From positions 1,550,001-1,614,000 of the forward strand of contig VICG01000011.1 of assembly GCA_008692225.1 (NCBI GenBank): a stretch of DNA of 64,000 nucleotides, in the 5' to 3' direction. This document shows, piece after piece, positions 61,139-64,000 of the stretch. This stretch comes from Monilinia fructicola. Its lineage: Eukaryota > Ascomycota > Leotiomycetes > Helotiales > Sclerotiniaceae. The stretch's first letter is position 1; every line of letters starts with the position of its first letter. A program made the position numbers and the translations under genes. The notes beneath the pieces are model-generated. The model was not told the DNA's origin and made no database searches. It saw nothing but the letters and a program-made list of their open reading frames with translations.

Positions 61139-63533
61139 CTAACAATCCTGATCTAGAATTCCCGCCGAATCCAACATAGACGCTTCCCATTGGTTTGACA
61201 ACCCTTGTGTTCCCCAGTTACTCTGTAAATCATGCGTTGCAGTCAAATCCAAATCATGTCGCAAACTTACATTTGATGGGTCCAAAAACGACCAGCTTGT
61301 CATATCGCCAATCGTCGATGTCGTGCTCCTCGAAATGAAGTCATCTAGTGAACGCGAATCTGAGGAGCCAAAAGAGAGCCAGCTTGCCACAGGAGACGTT
61401 CCGGCCAGCAAAAAAGGGCTTGTAGTTGCTGGTACGATTTCTTGAGCTCGTTTTGAAGGTGAGTAGCCTGTTTCTGTTTCAATCGCTGTAACTGGTCCCA
61501 GCGCGGATGTTTTCCTCGCCAATTGCGTCAAGGTGTTTGCCGCAACATCTGCCATATTACTCACCTCGGCAAGCATTCGCAACCGGTCCAAGGCACCTTG
61601 CACAGCTTGTATACACATAGGCCGTGTGACGCAGTTGAGCTTCTCCAGCAGAGGATCCATCTTAGTGCTATCCGCATCTGGTCGAGTAATATCGTGACAT
61701 TCCTCTGGGAACATTGGATCTATGCAGAGATAAACGAGTAACACCGCTGCTTCGAACGTTGAGAATATGAGTCTCGTAAAGCGCGTGTGGCAGCCACCAA
61801 GCATGGCATGTAGTTGCTTGACACTTTCCAGAACTTGCAGTGCTGCGACAGCCAACCCCTTCTTTTGTGAAATTAGCAGCACACGCTTATAAGGGGGTAA
61901 GCTTTGGGTTAAAGGTTTTCGCAAGAGCAAAGGTCGAAAGTTCCAGCACAATGAGTCGTATATAGCTATATGAAGGAGTTCCCGCTGTAGTGGTAGTTTT
62001 GGAAAACCTGAGTCCAAATCTTTGTTGGGTTTGAGAGCAAAGGTAGGTGGAAGTTTGGAGAGATATTCGCGACAGAACTTATCATATCGTTCTTCAGCGA
62101 CGACTATATTGTATTCAGCACCTTGCATAGATCCAATACCACGCCAGAAATCGGCGAGCCGGGCTTGAAGAAGTCGCTCGGTGAAAGGATCGGGGGTATC
62201 AGATTCGCCATTTTCGCCTGCATCTTTCAGATGCATCTCGGGCCAGTTTCCTGCAATTAGGCATCCGGGAAAAAGAGCGATTCGGTCCAGTTGACGCGAC
62301 AGAAGACTATCCCAGGTGTAGAGATTACAGAATGTTCTACGTTCCATCTCTTTGTCGATTTCATCCACACCCTGCCTTGTCCTGGCAGTTTCACTATGGA
62401 TCCCAACGCTTTGCGCTGCTTGAATGGCCCGACTGAGAGCTTCCCAGAAAGCGTTGCTTCTTCCTTCAATCTGGCAACTCAAACCAGAGAATGCCAAGTG
62501 TTGCACCCGAATTAATGAACCTCGACTATCTAAAGCTCTGCTGATAGCTGATAAATTTCCGGCGATCTCATCGCATATGCTGCGTATATCAGCGAGTAAC
62601 ACGCCACGTATATTATCGAGAGTATAGCCGGGAGACGGAAGAAATTGCGATGCATAGAAGCAGATACGTAAGATGAGCACGGCAAAGTCCACTTCCAAAA
62701 CTAATGTCACCCGTTCCACCATCCACCATCGCTTGTATTTTGCGAGAAACCACGGAAGGTATACCAATTGATCCACCCTATGTAAGTAAAGTTTTAGCCT
62801 GGTCCATGTGGACTTGTTGGTGTGAGTTGAAACAGCACGAACCAGTGGACTTCTGCTACGAAGTACTGCACCAAGAAATCCAACACCCCTCTATCAGGGA
62901 TTCGTTCAATGTTCCGATATACTTCCTCGGCAACCTCGGGGTCAAGAGCTAGGGAACTGCTGCTGTGTCGGCTATCATCTTCACCCAATCCTAACTAGAC
63001 TTGACATGTCAGTAGACAAACTCTAAATTTGCGGCTAAGCTAGCCTTTCCCACATCATATTCTCCACCATTGTCTGCAAAGAGGATTTACTCACACTACG
63101 TATTAGCGCTAGAGTGTTGTTATCGCTGTCTTCGAAATAACCAAATAACTCTGCAAGTGATGAACCAGATGATGAGACTGAGGTCACTGCAGAGGTCGCT
63201 ATGGTGGCCCGTGCATTCCAGTCACTTCGCGAGCCTATTGACCGAGTTACACCGGCAAGTCGTCGCTCTTTCTGGCTGTTTATCTCCTCTCTGCGCTGTT
63301 CTGGTGGGCTCAAAGAGCCAGGCGTTCGACCTGCTCTATTAGAGTAATAGGCACACTCTTGAGGGCATCGTCGCCGGGTACAATGATTACAAGGATATTC
63401 GCGATTGCACTGACAAGATAGTTAGATGAGGTCCGAGTGGGAAGTAGAGTTAACTTGGTGGAGTACACACCTTCTGCTTCCGAGTATAGCACGGTATACA
63501 TGAAGATATAATACGTTTTCGGCCGGAGCTCAT
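61139..63533 (-). CDS. Zn2Cys6 transcription factor, likely cluster activator
   Basis: 722 residues in four exons: 63533-63471, 63409-63095, 62994-62843 and 62777-61139; introns of 61, 100 and 65 nt, total 2169 coding nt. Joining exons 1 and 2 builds a full binuclear zinc cluster with Cys at 12, 15, 22, 28, 31 and 40 (spacing 2-6-5-2-8); the first intron lies between the residue pair Lys21 and Cys22, inside the zinc motif. Gln/Arg-rich and Ser-rich linkers follow, then a helical fungal-specific regulatory domain (Fungal_trans type) over most of exon 4. The ATG at 63533 is directly upstream of the basic zinc-cluster leader, which fixes the start. As the only regulator in the cluster it is the best candidate to bind the TCGGCCGA sites. 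Frame intact. Confidence 0.87.
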
Positions 63534-64000
63534 CTTTAGGCGATATATGTAAATCTATAAGATACGGGTCTAATATCAATAGCAGGTTTCGACGCTTTGC
63601 AAGTACTTTAATTTGGTTCTTAATAATGCAATGCAATGCAAGAACGAGTGCGTTGAAAGCCCTGATGTTCCAGTTGGAGATACGGGTTAGCACTCTAAAT
63701 ATGCTCTAATTGGTCCTAGAAAACGATGCTGGAATCTCCCGGATATCATGCTTTACTGTTGAATGCTTACCTAGCAAGTAACCTGTACGGAGTAGATACA
63801 TAAGTAGTACTCTGATAGCGGGTCTGCCAGGATTGACTTCATATGAATGGTCAGATTCATGTGCACAGGTCTTTTAGCATACCTAGGGTAGTATATAGCG
63901 AAGTTTTCAGCTTGATCAGTGGCCAAAAGGAAGTCCAATGATAAACTCTACTATGCAGATTTATATGGGTCGATTCATATCTGACATCTGATTAGGGGTA
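63534..64000. other. upstream region of the transcription factor to the window edge
   Basis: No supported gene. A short ATGCA repeat lies near 63628. No cluster palindrome was seen, so the regulator may not be under its own control, although a TCGGCCGG word lies just inside its coding region at 63519-63526. Confidence 0.45.

Overview
The window looks like the nuclear genome of a filamentous ascomycete (Pezizomycotina; Leotiomycetes is only a guess). The evidence is many 49-65 nt introns with GT...AG ends and CTAAC/CTGAC-type branch points, highly reducing polyketide synthases (HR-PKSs), a Zn2Cys6 regulator and long AT-rich or microsatellite-rich spacers. No tRNA, rRNA, CRISPR array or intact transposon was recognised.

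Left part (1 to about 25 kb): a partial Pro/His-repeat protein runs off the left edge. It is followed by a spliced HMT1-type half ABC transporter (970-4382), a 4.7 kb gene-poor stretch with microsatellites and a ~520 bp AT island, a conserved-looking protein of unknown function with five tiny 5' exons (9112-12410), a retinol-dehydrogenase-like SDR (14541-15612), a secreted single-pass Cys-rich protein (17587-18545) and a Ser-rich unknown protein (22012-23727). A degenerate ~62 bp satellite (24.46-25.39 kb) then separates this region from the cluster.

Right part (25.8-63.5 kb): an eleven-gene biosynthetic cluster. In order: HR-PKS 1 (KS-AT-DH-MT-ER-KR-ACP, -), O-methyltransferase (+), SDR (+), P450 (-), BBE-type FAD oxidase (+), MFS transporter (-), LaeA/UMTA-like methyltransferase (-), SDR (+), HR-PKS 2 with a C-terminal carnitine-acyltransferase-like domain (-), HxxxD acyltransferase (+) and Zn2Cys6 activator (-). 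Four divergent pairs share promoters, and nearly every cluster promoter carries a palindromic TCGGCCGA-type site, which suggests control by one regulator. The gene set points to two reduced polyketide chains tailored by oxidation, O-methylation and acylation, then exported. The product cannot be named from sequence.

Two features stand out. First, the five genes between 25.8 and 42.8 kb carry about thirteen single-base frame breaks, almost all one extra A or T in a short homopolymer, with otherwise open and conserved-looking frames on both sides. The six cluster genes to the right and the genes to the left show none. Second, the acyltransferase domain of HR-PKS 2 has Asn where this fold has its catalytic His. 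Exon joins were made by eye from splice signals, frame and family motifs.
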